Source: Orthonyx spaldingii (lineage: Eukaryota; Chordata; Aves; Passeriformes; Orthonychidae). From it: a stretch of DNA of 64,000 nt. The first letter of the stretch is position 1. Every line of letters starts with the position of its first letter. Under the pieces are notes generated by a model, which was given only the letters and a program-made list of their open reading frames with translations, searched no databases and was not told the DNA's origin. Location: NCBI GenBank assembly GCA_013397795.1, contig VZTJ01004374.1:67674-131673 (forward strand), given 5' to 3'. This document shows positions 12,181-25,059 of the stretch, in pieces. The translations under genes were made by a program, and so were the position numbers.

Positions 12181-12724
12181 ATTTTTTTTAATGTAATTTT
12201 CCTGATGGGTTGAGTGACTGTCTATAGTAGAATAAAGGGATGGAGAAGATATTTTGGCATTTCTTTGAGCAGTAGCGTGTTCCTTCTTTGAAATCTGGGA
12301 ATTTTTTTTTTGTGTTTGCTTTGGGTTTTTTGTTTATCTGCTCATTTGGGCTTTATATTCCCCCCCTCTGCCCCCCTTCCTTTCACAAATGGAGGAGAGG
12401 AGAAATTGTGTGCATGTGTGTGTGGTGCCCTGCCAAGCAGAGAAACTAAACAGACAGCCTCTATTGCTTTTGCTCTCACATCTCTAACTTAATTATGGGG
12501 GAGGCAAGGGGTGTGTTGTGTTTAATGTACTCCATGCTTCCAAAACGCTGCACTCTCACATGCTAGGGGCTGACCACTGGCACGGGCTTTCATTAATATT
12601 TTTTCTTTACCCTGCCCTTCTGAATTGCTACGTTTGGTTTGGGGGCTTCTTTGTAACGAAATTCTTTTATTTTTATTTTTATAATTGCTTCTGGATCTAC
12701 AGAAGTGCATGTTGAAAATCATCT

Positions 12725-13025
12725 CAATGTCACTAGTCTTTAGTTCAACAAGAACGCTATAGAAACGAAAGGTTCTGTCATCCATCAGATTTTCTGTTCC
12801 ATTTGTTGAAGATGAAAGGCGAGCGAATTTAGTGCTCACTTTCTTCTCCTTCTGACAGTTATTGATCCTCCCTGGAACTCTGCAATTCACGCTCGGAGCC
12901 GGCCCTGACACGGGGAATCCCCAATTTATTATGTGTGTGCTCACTAGCGCCGCGTTAGTGCGGCAGATTTGCCCTGCGTCTTTCAAAGCCATTTGTTCAT
13001 TTTTCAGCTGCACTTTGTGAGCTGG
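12725..13025. promoter_or_regulatory. Candidate conserved non-coding block with kappa-B-like palindrome
   Basis: A repeat-free, CpG-bearing segment in otherwise AT-rich DNA. GGGGAATCCCC at 12912-12922 is a perfect palindrome fitting the NF-kappa-B consensus. A GC-rich near-palindrome lies at 12942-12960: CACTAGCG faces CGTTAGTG across 3 nt with one mismatch. The texture suggests a regulatory element. An open frame spans it on the minus strand (12522-13013, 163 codons) but has no recognisable domain. Conservation is not visible to me. Confidence 0.3.
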
Positions 13026-16000
13026 GATTCTGCCCCTTCATGCCTGTTTTGCCTTGCAGGACTTTTAATCTGGAGGCTGTTAATGTTTGAGAAACAACTG
13101 CTATAGCATGTGTTTGTGTGTAAGTGGTTTCAGAGTCTTTCTTGGTTTGTACAAAATAGGAAAAGGCTGAATCCTTTTCTTTGAGACAATGGGGTATAGG
13201 AGGGAGAGAGCCTGCAGCTTGTTGGTTTTTAGTTGAACTTTATGGTCATTAAAAATGCAAGATTATTAGGTTAGAGACAAGTCCTTGGTTAAAATCACAG
13301 TTTTGGAGTAAGTGTATTTATTTGATGTCTTCCATCACCAGAAACAGAGCTGCAACAATGTGAAGGGCATAGATGTAATGGTGGGAAGTCTCATGGTCTT
13401 CTATGTCCATTCTCTCTATGGCTTTTAATTGAAGGTATGTCTGGGTGGATGGGAGCAGAGACTCAGGGATTTCCTCCAGTGTTTCCAGAGCTATTGCAGA
13501 CTGGAGTTGACTTTAGCCTGGCTGGCATGAGGCATGGGTCCAGGTGATGTCCTGGACTGTGCTCTGCTGCATGGTTGTGTCCTCTGTGTGATGCCCAGCA
13601 GGGCATGGGGACACCAGTCTTCTAAATATAGATTTGTAATGCTCTGTGCTCTTCCAGCATCTCCTGTGCCTCATCATGGTACCTCCTCTTCTGTGACTGA
13701 GGATGGTGAAGTCCTACAGATAAATTTTGTGAAGTTTCTGCTTTTTTGATGTCACCGAGAGCCTTTTATTGCAGGTGCAGTGAAGGTGTAATCTCTTGGT
13801 TATTTCCTGCTGAGCAATAACAAATTCTGTAAGTCTGGTTTTTGTTTGTGCAAATGTTCATGAAGTCCTCTATCCCCTGTGACCAGCCAGGGATATGTGT
13901 CACTCTTGTTGTGCTGGTCCTCTTTTTACTGCAGGCTTCTTTGTTCTTGTGGTTTACTTAACCCTTGACCAACAAAACATGTTTCCAACCAAAATCTTAC
14001 AGAACAGAGAGGAACAGCCTCTTTGTAAAGAGGCAAGACCTGCTGTTGGCCAGGGTATACCACCTTTGGGCTCAATCTGGGGAGGGCAGCTGGCCTGGCC
14101 ATGCAGAGCTGACAGTAATCAGGCCTCCCCAGCTGCTTACAGGCTTTGCAGGAGGTTGGCAGGCCCTTAAAAAAGGGAGTTTCACATCTGCTTTTGTTTA
14201 TCCTTTTTGCTGTGGGAAAGGCTGGAAACTTAATAAATTGCATGAAACTTAAGGAAACATGAATGTAAGAGTATTAGATAAATTACGGAAGCTTGCCTAC
14301 CTGTAACATTTTTTTATAACATGGATAGGACATATGTATTATTTCTTTATAAAAAGTACACCGTGTCTCAGCCTCTCACTGAGACTCTCTTGTTTAAACA
14401 TTCCTCTGTTCTTGCTACTTCTGCTCCTCAGCTTCCACCTCTAGTTCTTCCCAAATTTTAACATCGTTTTTTTTGGTGGCAGGCGTTTAACGCACCAGCG
14501 CTCTGAAGATGTGATGATGGTTTCTCGAAGGATATTTATGAAGTGGTTTTTAAGTATTTTGGAGGCTCATGTCTGAAGGAACAGATGAAAGAAAAATCCT
14601 TGTAATGCTGGTAGCATATGCACGCTGTACAAAGAATGTCTCAAATATGTGTCTGTATTTGCTCTAATATTCTCACCATTTTTTCAGCCTAACTCTCCTG
14701 GCAGGGGCAGGGATGAAAGGGGAATTGCGAGAGAGAAACAATGAACTTTTAAAACAGACACCTTAGTAAGAGATGCTGTAACTTCAAATATTTGCAGTTC
14801 CTTTGTTAAAGAACTGGCATTGCACATTAACCTTAATGTAAGTGTAATATAGCATGTATCTGAGGCAGAACTGAAGAATATGAATTTCTGCAGCTAATGG
14901 TTTTTGAATAAATTCAATACAATTGTCTGGCAGTTATTAGCAGAATGTGTGAATCCGGGGCTATGCAACACTGTATACTTTGAAGACCTTGAACTATTTC
15001 TACCAGTTAAGAGCTGTTAGATAGAGTCTGCTGAAAATTAGCTTCATTCAGTTATCATACAATATACTGAGCTGTTCTGGCAAAAAGCATTCTTTGCTAG
15101 CATTGAGTCAAAATAAATTCTTCTGTTGTGTCCTGAATTGCAGATAGTATCTGACTGAGGTCAGATAACCTGGCTGCCGCACATGCGCATCTGGATGTGC
15201 CACCCATACGTGTGTGTAAGGAAATCTGTGCCTGGATGGAAATATTGCCCCCTAACTTGTGTTGTTCTCGTGTCCGGTGTGGGCAGGTCACAGGCACCCT
15301 TGGCCAGGCACTGGCTGACCCCACACAAGTATGTGTTCCCTGCTCCAAAACATTAGTAACGCTGCATTAGATTGGGCTTAATTTGGACTTACACACAAAT
15401 AGCCAGTGCCTGTATTATGCAGAATGTCAAGCTGAATATTTGTGATGGCTTTTCCTCACGTTACTACGGATCCTCTGGGTCTGATGGGAGGAGAGCATGA
15501 GAGAGGATGAGAGGGAACACAAAGGACTAGTGGAGTTTGGCTTCCCGTGTGCTGAACGTCACAGTTCAGTGCAAGCCAATGCAGAATTACGTTGCTCACT
15601 CTGGTGTGGCATCTAGGCTAATTTGTCTCGCTAATTACGCTGGGTGTAGGAGTATGCTGATGCCATTAACAATGTCCATGACCCGGCTGGTCTCCCTACC
15701 TGAGCTTTATGGTGCTTCATGAGCGTCTGAGCTTTCCTGGAGCTGGTGACTCGATCAGGCTGGCAAAGTCCTTGTAGACTAGGGCAGTAATACACTGTCA
15801 GTGCTGTCAGTTAACTTACGTGGGCAATACACAGGCTATATAATTATTTTTGGAGAAGATAGGTGAGTTATTTGTCAATGTTCGCTAATAGCAGGTGTGT
15901 GTTAGACTGGCTTGTTAACTGTCTGATTCCTTACAGTCAACAGAGAGCACGCAGGTCTTCACAGAGGCTTTATGAGCTGTGTATAGCAAAGATGTTCTCA

Positions 16001-19000
16001 TGGATAAAGCATGAGAAGTGATGATTTAAGTTACATCTCAGGGAGCAGGGCTGAGGGGATGGAAGAGTGACCAGTAGCTGAGGAGGGATGGAGTTATGAA
16101 CGATTTTCTGGTTTATACTGAAAATTTGTGCAGAGTGAAATGGAGGGGAACAAACTGGATTCAAACATGATTAATCCTCTAGGGTGTACTAGGAATAGGG
16201 AGAAACAGAATGCAATAAAGTGTGGGGATTCTTAGCTAACTCCTTAAGCTAAGGGTAACTTCTTAAGTTAAAGAAGCCAAGAAATTGGATCCTTTCTTTA
16301 TCCTTCATATCTGCTCCAAGCTGTTTAGAGTACAATCACCACTCCTGTGAAAGTAGACACCATATACTGAAGAGGCAGCAGTCAGCTCGAGCTTGTTGGC
16401 AGGAGTGGTGGGAATGCAAATGTCAGTGCATGATTTGAAAAGTCTGGTACTCTTGGAGGGAAGGGGGTTTCCACCACAAAACCAGCTCATCCGTTTTCCA
16501 GTAGGGTCTATAGACAATGGATCCCACAATCCCACGTGGTCTCTGGTGTATTACAAGGTTTCATTTTTGTGGTCGCCTCTAATTTGCCATGCAGACTACT
16601 AGAGGAAAGAGTTTTGGTTCTGGCCTCAAAGTGTTTAAAATGGAGCTTCTCATCCCTGGTAAAACCATTGTGGTAAATGTAGTCCCAGAGTTTTGCAGGA
16701 GTTGAACTTCCATTGGTGTTTCATGCCCCTGCTGTGTGTAGCTACCAAAAGGGCCTGTCTCTAAGTGACCATCAATATGAAAACCTGTACACAGTTGCTG
16801 TACCCCCAGGTCTTTTCACAGTGTGTGTGAGTTTCAATTTAAAAATCTAGGATAGATTCCCTGAAGGAACTGGAATTTCTGGTGTTGCAAAGTCCTTATT
16901 AGGAAATTGGAAAGATGCACTGATGAGTGTGCCTGTTTAAAATCAGATAGTACAACAGTTCCCACCATTATTCTCCTTTGGAAGGATTGTTTGTTAACTA
17001 AGTTGGTGTTTCAAATTAGAATGAAAATGGAAAAGACCAGTAAGCAAATTATGTTCTTGAAGTTTGGGTATTTGTAATATTTAGAAAAACAGTAATTAGA
17101 TAACTCCTCTTCAACCCAATACCACTGCATTAGCAGACACTGGGGGCAAGTTGTCCATTTCTAGTTTAATGCTCTTTCAGTGAATCTGTATTTAACTCTT
17201 TTCTGCACATGTCCTAGCGGCTCTATATATATTTAATGTTTTTGCAGGGTAGCCATGCATAGAATCACAATCTGGTTTTGTTAATCAGGAGATTGTAGCA
17301 GTAACAGGTCCATATCATGCTGCCTGCATGTGGTATGTACCTCACCATTTTGGGTCGATGAGAAGTCCGGCCCATGAGTATGGACTGATCATTCTCACAT
17401 GAGAACTTTAAATAACTCTTGTTTATATGAGAGCACTAAGATTTGTGAAAACGCTGGTTGGAACTAAATGTCTTAATGTCCAAAATTATAGTATGTTGTG
17501 ATTGGTCTGACACTACTCTAGAAAAACAAAAGCCCTTCCATGGACTATAAGTCTTGCTAAATTTCTAACAAAGTACTGTAACTATTGGGGTTTTGTACCA
17601 TTAGTTGTAAAATTCAGGAAGAATGGTTAAATGTCACAAATGGTACAAGTCCCATTTTGTATGCCATGGCAATTATTCTTTTACTCTCATTTCTTTTCTA
17701 AGCCTGTGTGAAATACAAATGTTTTGGGGATCTGATATTTTTACACCCTTCATGACTGTGGGTTGTGGTGGGATCTCTGTTGGGCTATCAGCTTGCTGCT
17801 TAATTGCAAACCAGTTAATAGCATGGAAGGTGGAGAATACCTATTCTGCCTTAGCTGGGGGTCAGCAGGTTGTGAGCAACATTATCTCCAGTGTCTGCTG
17901 TGCCATGTTCCCGTCATAGGCAAGACTTTCTTGAAGCATGGCCTAGGAACTTGTGAAAGCATCTTGGATGGAAACACCAGACAATTGTTTTGTACTCGTT
18001 AGCAGCTTTTATCCGGAAGCTTTAATAGCATCACTATATAAACATCACAGCAAAGTGTTGTTTAACAACTGGCTTCTTTGACAACTGTGGCTCCATTGGT
18101 AATGAGGGGGCTTATTTTACCAAAGTGCTGCAAAGAAGTCCAGGGGTGAGGGTGGGCATGGGTAAATTGCTTTAACACAACTTTTGTTTAATAGAGGCTG
18201 AGTTTTTACAACAGATGGATTAGCAGATGAGATTCCCTGTTATTTCTCCACTAATTCTTTGATTCTTTGTAGAGGGTCTTGACTCTGTCTATCAAAAAAA
18301 AAAAAGAGTCGATTCTCCTTTCTGTAAATTTTGCGTGGTAATGACAGAGGTGAGTAAGGAAAAACAGCCCATCCAGCTGCAGGCTTTCTAACACAGCCAT
18401 TAGGTTTCAGGCAAGCAAACATTGGAGAGAAAAAAGTGCTCTCCAGCAATTGTAATTAAGGGAAGAGCACCAAATACCTGTAGCAATATGTCAGTATTTT
18501 GAAATAACATTGCATCATGTTTTACCTGAAACTTCATTAATGATAGCATAGATGGCCTCTTTATCTTGCCAGCATCTGCCCTATTACTGATTGAGACTAA
18601 GGGCCAGGCATGTGGAGTAATTCTGTTGAAATAGTTGTTTTTGTGTTTTATGCAACTGACAACCAAATCTGGCCTCTGGAATTTACAATCAACCAAGCAA
18701 ATGAGCTTTGAGCTCACTGTGGGGTTTGCTCTCCTTTAATGCAACAAAGGCAAGCTGCTAAAGGCAGCCTGCAGTAACACTGCCTCACTTGCAGCTGAGT
18801 ATCCATCAGTATCAAAACATCTCTTCATGCTCTGCTTCAGGGTCACACTTCACCTGTGTTTGTTGCTTGGCAATAGAGGGAAATGAGACTCCAGGCCAGG
18901 GGCCTCCAGCTTGTCATCTGTTGACTTACAGCCATGGGTGGACTGTCCCTAAGCAAGTTGTAATAGGGGAGGTAAAGATAATTACAGAAAAGCCTGTTGT

Positions 19001-22000
19001 TGGTGGACCGACCTTCTCCCTGCCTTTCATCAGAAAATGGAAAAAGGTTAAAAGTGGCTGCTGTGTGTCCCTACTGCTTGTCAGGGGAGCTGCATTTGAA
19101 TGCTAGGGGTGGTGCCTCTCAAATTCAGTTGTCCTGCAGATGCAGGTGATGAAATTTCCACCAAATATCCACCTCTCCTGAACAGAGAGGAAGGCCAAGG
19201 CAAATGATACTTCACCCCAGGGTGGTGACAACCTGTGCTGTTTTATCTACCAGTGTGTTATGGCTTCTGAAATATTGAAAGTAACCAAGGGGTACTGATG
19301 CATCCTGGAAAACCCTGAGCAAGAACAGAAGCACATTTTTATAATTGCCAGAAAACAAAGAGTGCTGGAGTCCCCTGACAAGATTCACTTGGGAGGCAGC
19401 AGCTCTGCTTGGTGGTACCCAGCCCTCTCTGCTCCTTGATACCGGCTAGGGAAATCCTTCTGGTGGCATTAGAGTTGTTGATTCCAATCCATTTTTCTTG
19501 GTCGTATGCACGGAGCTGGTCCCTGACCAGTGATGTTGCACCATGTCACTGCCTGAGTCATAGATGTGTTTAATGCAAATTCTGAGGGTGGCAGACAGCC
19601 CATTGTTTAAAGAAACAATTTCCTCCCTCACACAGCCACCTGGAAGGAGCTCCTGTGAGACTTGATTTTATCAGCTTCAGCTTTTCTTTTGTTAGCCAGT
19701 GTTGTGTTCTTGCTAGGTGTTCCGCTGGGTTTTTCAGAAGAACTTGGTCTGTGCAGTTTATGGGACAAAAAAGTCACTATTTTCTGCACAGCCTGTCCAC
19801 AGCTGAAACAAATGAAAGAAATAAGACTGATGAGCAGTACTGGGGCTGCCTCTGACAAGTTGAGTGGACGCAAGGGAAGAAGTAAAATGCATAGTGTTGG
19901 AGCAAAACATGCCTTTTCCCATTGGTTTATGTATTGTGCTTAGCTCATCAATTTCTGTGCACCTACTGGCCTCGTTAAACTTGTATTTTCCCCTGTCACC
20001 ATAAGTAAGTGCTTAGAAGCATGAAATCCTCTCTTTTCTCCTCCTGCAGGGAATATTCATTATAGCTCATGTTCTCAGCTCTCTTTCCAACAGCCATTTC
20101 TACTTTCTGCAGTTGAGGCTGTCATCTCTTGCTCTTCTGCCAGCCCTCCTGACTCTGTCCCTGTGCTTGCATCCCTGTTCCTGAGCTGTTCTCAGTAGGA
20201 GCTGTGGGAAGGCAGTCTAGGCTGGGCCATACTATTCTTCTCCTCCCCTTGCCCCCAGCCTAGCTCATCTATCTCATTTAGGGATTTCTTTTTCAGCATT
20301 GAAAAGTATATAATTTAAAACACTTTTAACTTTAAAATGTTAGTGACTTGACAATATTCAGAGACAGCAAAACCAGGGTCTCTAGAGTACCAGGTATGGG
20401 CTGTCCTGTAGCTCTCCCTGTCTGGCACTGTCTCACACTGAAAAGGGACATGGGTTATTAGTATTTATAAGCCTGCAGTTTCTTGTTCAAACAAGAAATA
20501 GGTGCTCTAATATTTTGAGATCTCAAAGAGAGATGATAATTCTCTGCTGCTGAATGGAAGCAGCAATTTCCTTTATAATTTTGGCCCTAAACCCCATTCA
20601 GATAATTGTAATCCTAAAATAGTTGAATGCAAGCTATTGTAGCCCCAAGCTTTGGAATACCCATGCGGATATGCTGCACAATACCTAACATGTGCTTAGC
20701 TTGTGCACTTTAGCCATATGATGGTGTTAGCCAAGTCAATTTTCTGTTCATTTTTTAAATTACCATGCTGTAAGACAGTGTTTCATGTGTTGTGCTAAAT
20801 TTCCAAGTGTCTGGTCTCTGTTACAGCGCTGTTCTCATCTGTTAAATAGGCAATTTCTTTGGGTAATAACACCAGAAATAAAATGGTCAGAATTTGACTA
20901 AGGCAGCAGGATCCTTGACAGCGGTGTGCCTTGGTTTGGCCCGTATCTCCTGAAGGGTGAAGGAAACTACTTACACTTCACACTTAATTTACGGTGCTAA
21001 TGGTCTTGTTGGAGTGGTAGGGGGGAAGAGGGAGTGCCCTCGCGAAGCACGGGAAAATGAATGTGTTGTCTCTACTGCAACCCACAGGCAGAGATAGTGG
21101 CTGCAGTCTGCTCACACCCTTCGCAGGGAGATTGGGCTGCCACCCTCCTTCTGCTGAGGGTTTCTTCCACTCCACTATGGCTGGGGATATGTGCTTTTCT
21201 CAGCAGGTCTGCTGCATGCCCAGCCCATATTGGCAGTGGGAATTTTTACATCAGTCAGCACACTGGCTGACCTTGTAGGCTGTTCCCTTCTTCTTCCTTG
21301 GAGATGGTGAAGCCCCAACCTCCTTGCCCTGGTTCTAGTACAGTGCAATGCCGGTGAGTGCAAGATTGATATTCCCACTGAAGCACGAACCTGCCTTTAC
21401 ATTTCATACTTTTTCCCTGCCCCAGCTGTGTCTGTCACTCAGTGTATGAATTCAGGCCCTCTGAGGAAACCCTTAGGGAGTGGTGGCCATCAGTAGAGGC
21501 TCTTCACCAACTTTGTTGCCATGTGCTGCCAATAGGAGTTCATATTATTCAGTATAAACTTACTTCTGAAATTTAAACACTAGACTCGCCTGTCCTATTT
21601 TTTAAATATTGTGAACAGCTGTGGGATACACTTCTGCCAAACAGTGTCAGTGTTGTTTTGGCTTCCTCTGTTTTCCCCCATAGATCTCATTTTGGCAAAA
21701 TTTCAGGTGGCAAAGTAGGGCATATGGGAGGCTCTTGGCTAAGGGGATGTCAGGAGAGACTCACTGGAGTGTCTTCTTGGTGGTCACAAATTGGAGGAGA
21801 TGAATTTGATGCCTGAGTAAGTTTTATTGTAACTTTGAAAAAATTTTGTAAACTTATAAAACTTTGTTTCATTGTAAACTTTGCCTAATTTTCTTTTCTT
21901 TAGTTGAGAAAAAGTCAATTTTCCTTTTGAAAGCCTTGTATATTTTCCCCTGCACACTTTATTTCTGGTGTTATTCGTATCAGAGAAGTTTTATGATGTA

Positions 22001-24329
22001 CCTCTCCACTATTGTCTTTCCTGCTCCTTCTAAAATACTGGTCTTAAAAATGCATGAGGTAGAACTGAACCCGCTCCTTCCTATTCCTTTAAGTAATCAT
22101 TTTGTATATTGCACAACATTTTTAATGAAAACCCTTTATTTATATGTTTTTTTTTATAATAGCCATGGGTTCTCCTCACTCTGGGTGTGCAAATCTAGCC
22201 CGGTTGTAAATTACAGTGCTTGCACATTAAAATAAATTGCAGTGTCACAGGGCTGTGGCAGCACTGCTGGAGGCTGTCCTGAACCCACTGGGGTCTTCAC
22301 TGCGTGTTTAAAACATACCTGGTTTTTGCTGGATTTACAGAATATCTAGCAGTTTAGCTCTTGAAGGAAGAGTCCTCCTTCAGTAGTTTATATGGAGGAG
22401 TTCAGTTAGTGGAATTTTGGAAGAGGCAAACAGGCAATAATTATTCCCTTGTGTTTATCAGCCTGATGCAGATGTCTTTGGGAAGTGAAGACGGTTGTGT
22501 TGCCTTTCTAAGAGCGAGCTCTCTCTGGTTTTTGTGTTGAGTAGCAGCTGCCCGTTGGGGAACATGGGATTTTGGGGTCAGGAGAAAAAGAAGAGTGAGC
22601 CGGGGTCCCCTGATCAGGAAAGCTGCATTTAGGGCCAAAATTCAGCAGGTACTGAAACCATGATTCTGATGCAGGAGGTGAGAGCTTTGAGACCATTCAT
22701 ATGCTTAAATAGCTTGCTGAATTTGGATGTAAATGCCATCCTTGGAGAAGCCCCTTAGGCTGAAAATACAACCTACACAATAATGTCAGATCAGTGCACC
22801 CAACACTGCCTTCACCTCTCCCTGTGCTGGGTCATACTATATCTACTCTGAAAAGGATCTGCCGTAACTTAGTGGTTCATGAAAGACGTTCATCAAAAAA
22901 ATTACTAAAATTGCATAAATAAAATTATATAAAGGCTAAAAGTTCCTCATGCTGGGTAGGTTCACAGTATTCAGTGCAATGTGCACAGTGTTAGAGTAGA
23001 GTGGTCCCTGCAGTGAAGGCTGGTTCTACCTGATTTTTTGAAAAAGATCATCTAGAGTCATTACATTTGCAGATTTTCCCCACCACCTGTTTTCATGTCT
23101 GTAAATATATAAGACAGGACGCTCATTCTTTGTTCTGAAGGCGCGTTAAGATCAATGCCCTTGAGCATGCACCCTCTTCTGACTGTCTAAAAATTTGTTA
23201 AAGGTATAGATCTTGATTACATTCTCTTAATCCAAGCCTTTTCTTTTAACCCAGCTCTTAAAAGGAAGCATACATGACAGTACATCACACAATATCTCAG
23301 CCCTTTCCTGACATTTCTGTGGAAGTAAATGAAAGGTGTAAATTAAAAAAAGCAAGTGTTTGTGTCTCACTTTAACCTCCTGTTATGTTAAATGGCTTTA
23401 TTGAAGAGTGCCAGCAGTGTTCTCAAAAAACTTGGGAAAATCCACTGTGAGCTATGCAATTAGTTGCCTTGGGAGCTGAGTATGGAGTTCATGATGTTTG
23501 ATGTGAAAATTACATGGACACATCTAATTGGGAGTATTTGCACCACACAGGATACCGAATAAAGAGGTGAACTCTTTTCCTCCGTTCCTGGCTTGTTTTC
23601 TTCTTTAGTTGAAGTGTTTACCTTGAACTCATCCCAGTCGAGATGCTGTTTATCTAGGGATGTGGATCGATCAGTAGGTGCACATTTCCCTATGCAGATT
23701 TTGGAGAAGAGTGGGGAGAGAAACAGAGGAGGCTCTGTGAGCCTGTAAGGATGAGAGAAAAGACGAACTTCGAGCTACCTCATGCTTCCCATTATCATTC
23801 CTTAGTTGTGACTTGCAGTGCCTATCCCAGCCCTAGAGCTCTACTCTTTTGCAGGAGTCAATGGCTAATTTAGAGATCCCTGGCACCACAGGATCCATTA
23901 CTCATGATTTCTTTTAGTGGTTAAGTTTTGCAACATAAACATATGATGATCTTTTATGCTGACAGTGGTCTCCAGTGTCTGTCGTTCTTCGAGCACTTTC
24001 TAATTTCTTGCTTTAATGTTTTTTGTTAATGGTCCTCAAAATGAAAGAAAAATATTCTGTAAATTAGTAGCTGATACCAGCTTATGTTGTGAATGTATGT
24101 CTTGGGGTATCATTCCCTGCAGTGAGATCTGCTAACAAAACCCAGAAATCCAGGCCTCTTTTCTCAGTATTAAAACTTGTATTATCGGTGTGTACATGTG
24201 AATGTAGCTGTCTTCTCCCTCCTTCTTCCTTAGAAAGTTGAATTATATGTTGATCTTTAAACATTTTAGGTTCATTTTTCTTTAGTTGCAAATAAAACTT
24301 GCCTGATGAATGCAATTAAACTGTGAGCA
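13026..24329. other. Long non-coding stretch, nothing recognised
   Basis: About 11 kb without a recognisable gene, RNA or repeat family. Open frames are all about 105 codons or shorter and mutually overlapping. A weak MIR-like word occurs near 20830-20870 but is too short to call. A strong-looking acceptor (CTCCTCCTGCAG) ends at 20050, without a convincing partner donor nearby. Confidence 0.6.
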
Positions 24330-24690
24330 TATTTTAAATATTCTGTGGTTTTGAACTGCAATACTTAGAGTGAAACATTTTCCAGTAATTTACTGCTCTC
24401 TTCAGTGCAGTTATTCAATTATTAGACCACAAAGGCATTGTGCAGTTCGATGTTATTAAGAAATATATTAGCAGAAAATACTCGTATTATCGTCTAATGC
24501 TAATAATCAGCTGGTAGGAATTAGAAGAGAAGATGTGTAATTGGAATTCTTGTTGCTAATAAGATGTGAATTCTAAAGATATTTCCAGGAGAGAAATTTA
24601 CGTGCTATTATAAGAAAATACTCTTTGTATTTAAAAACATTAGTAGGCACAGTGATGAGATCAGATTGATTCGCTTGAAATATCAGTGAG
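24330..24690. promoter_or_regulatory. Candidate enhancer-like AT-rich block
   Basis: A repeat-free, TAAT-rich segment with homeodomain-type words (TCTAATGCTAATAATC near 24493-24508) next to an E-box CAGCTG at 24508-24513. The pattern resembles homeobox-bound developmental enhancers. This is a composition-based inference only. Confidence 0.25.
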
Positions 24691-25029
24691 ACACAATAAT
24701 GGAGATGACTGAATAGCATTTTGATCCTGGAGCAATATCACGGTCTTGCACCGTTTTTTCATTGTTTGCCATTCTGCTGTAAGATGCCTTTCCCTGACCT
24801 CTGCCATAGCTTGTTTTTAAAACATTGATGTACCAGGGAAATACATAGTGAAACGATAATTCAAGCCACTGGTTTTCTAGGAAAAGCAGGGCCCCTTTTC
24901 TTAGACATGGTGGACAGGATATACAAGATTGCAGATAGTCTCCTCTTTCTAGCACAGAGGGAGGTGTCACAAGCATTTAAGGACATGGATAACTTCTCCA
25001 AGGCAAGCTTTTGCAGTTTAGAACCCAGT

Positions 25030-25059
25030 TGTCTGTCTGTCTGTATGTGTGTGTGTGTG
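25030..25059. repeat. (CTGT)n/(TG)n microsatellite
   Basis: Three to four CTGT units pass into a TG run. Confidence 0.85.

Noticed and set aside
20825..20870. MIR-like phrase (CTCATCTGTTAAATAGG)
   Set aside because: A single short word, expected by chance in a window this long.
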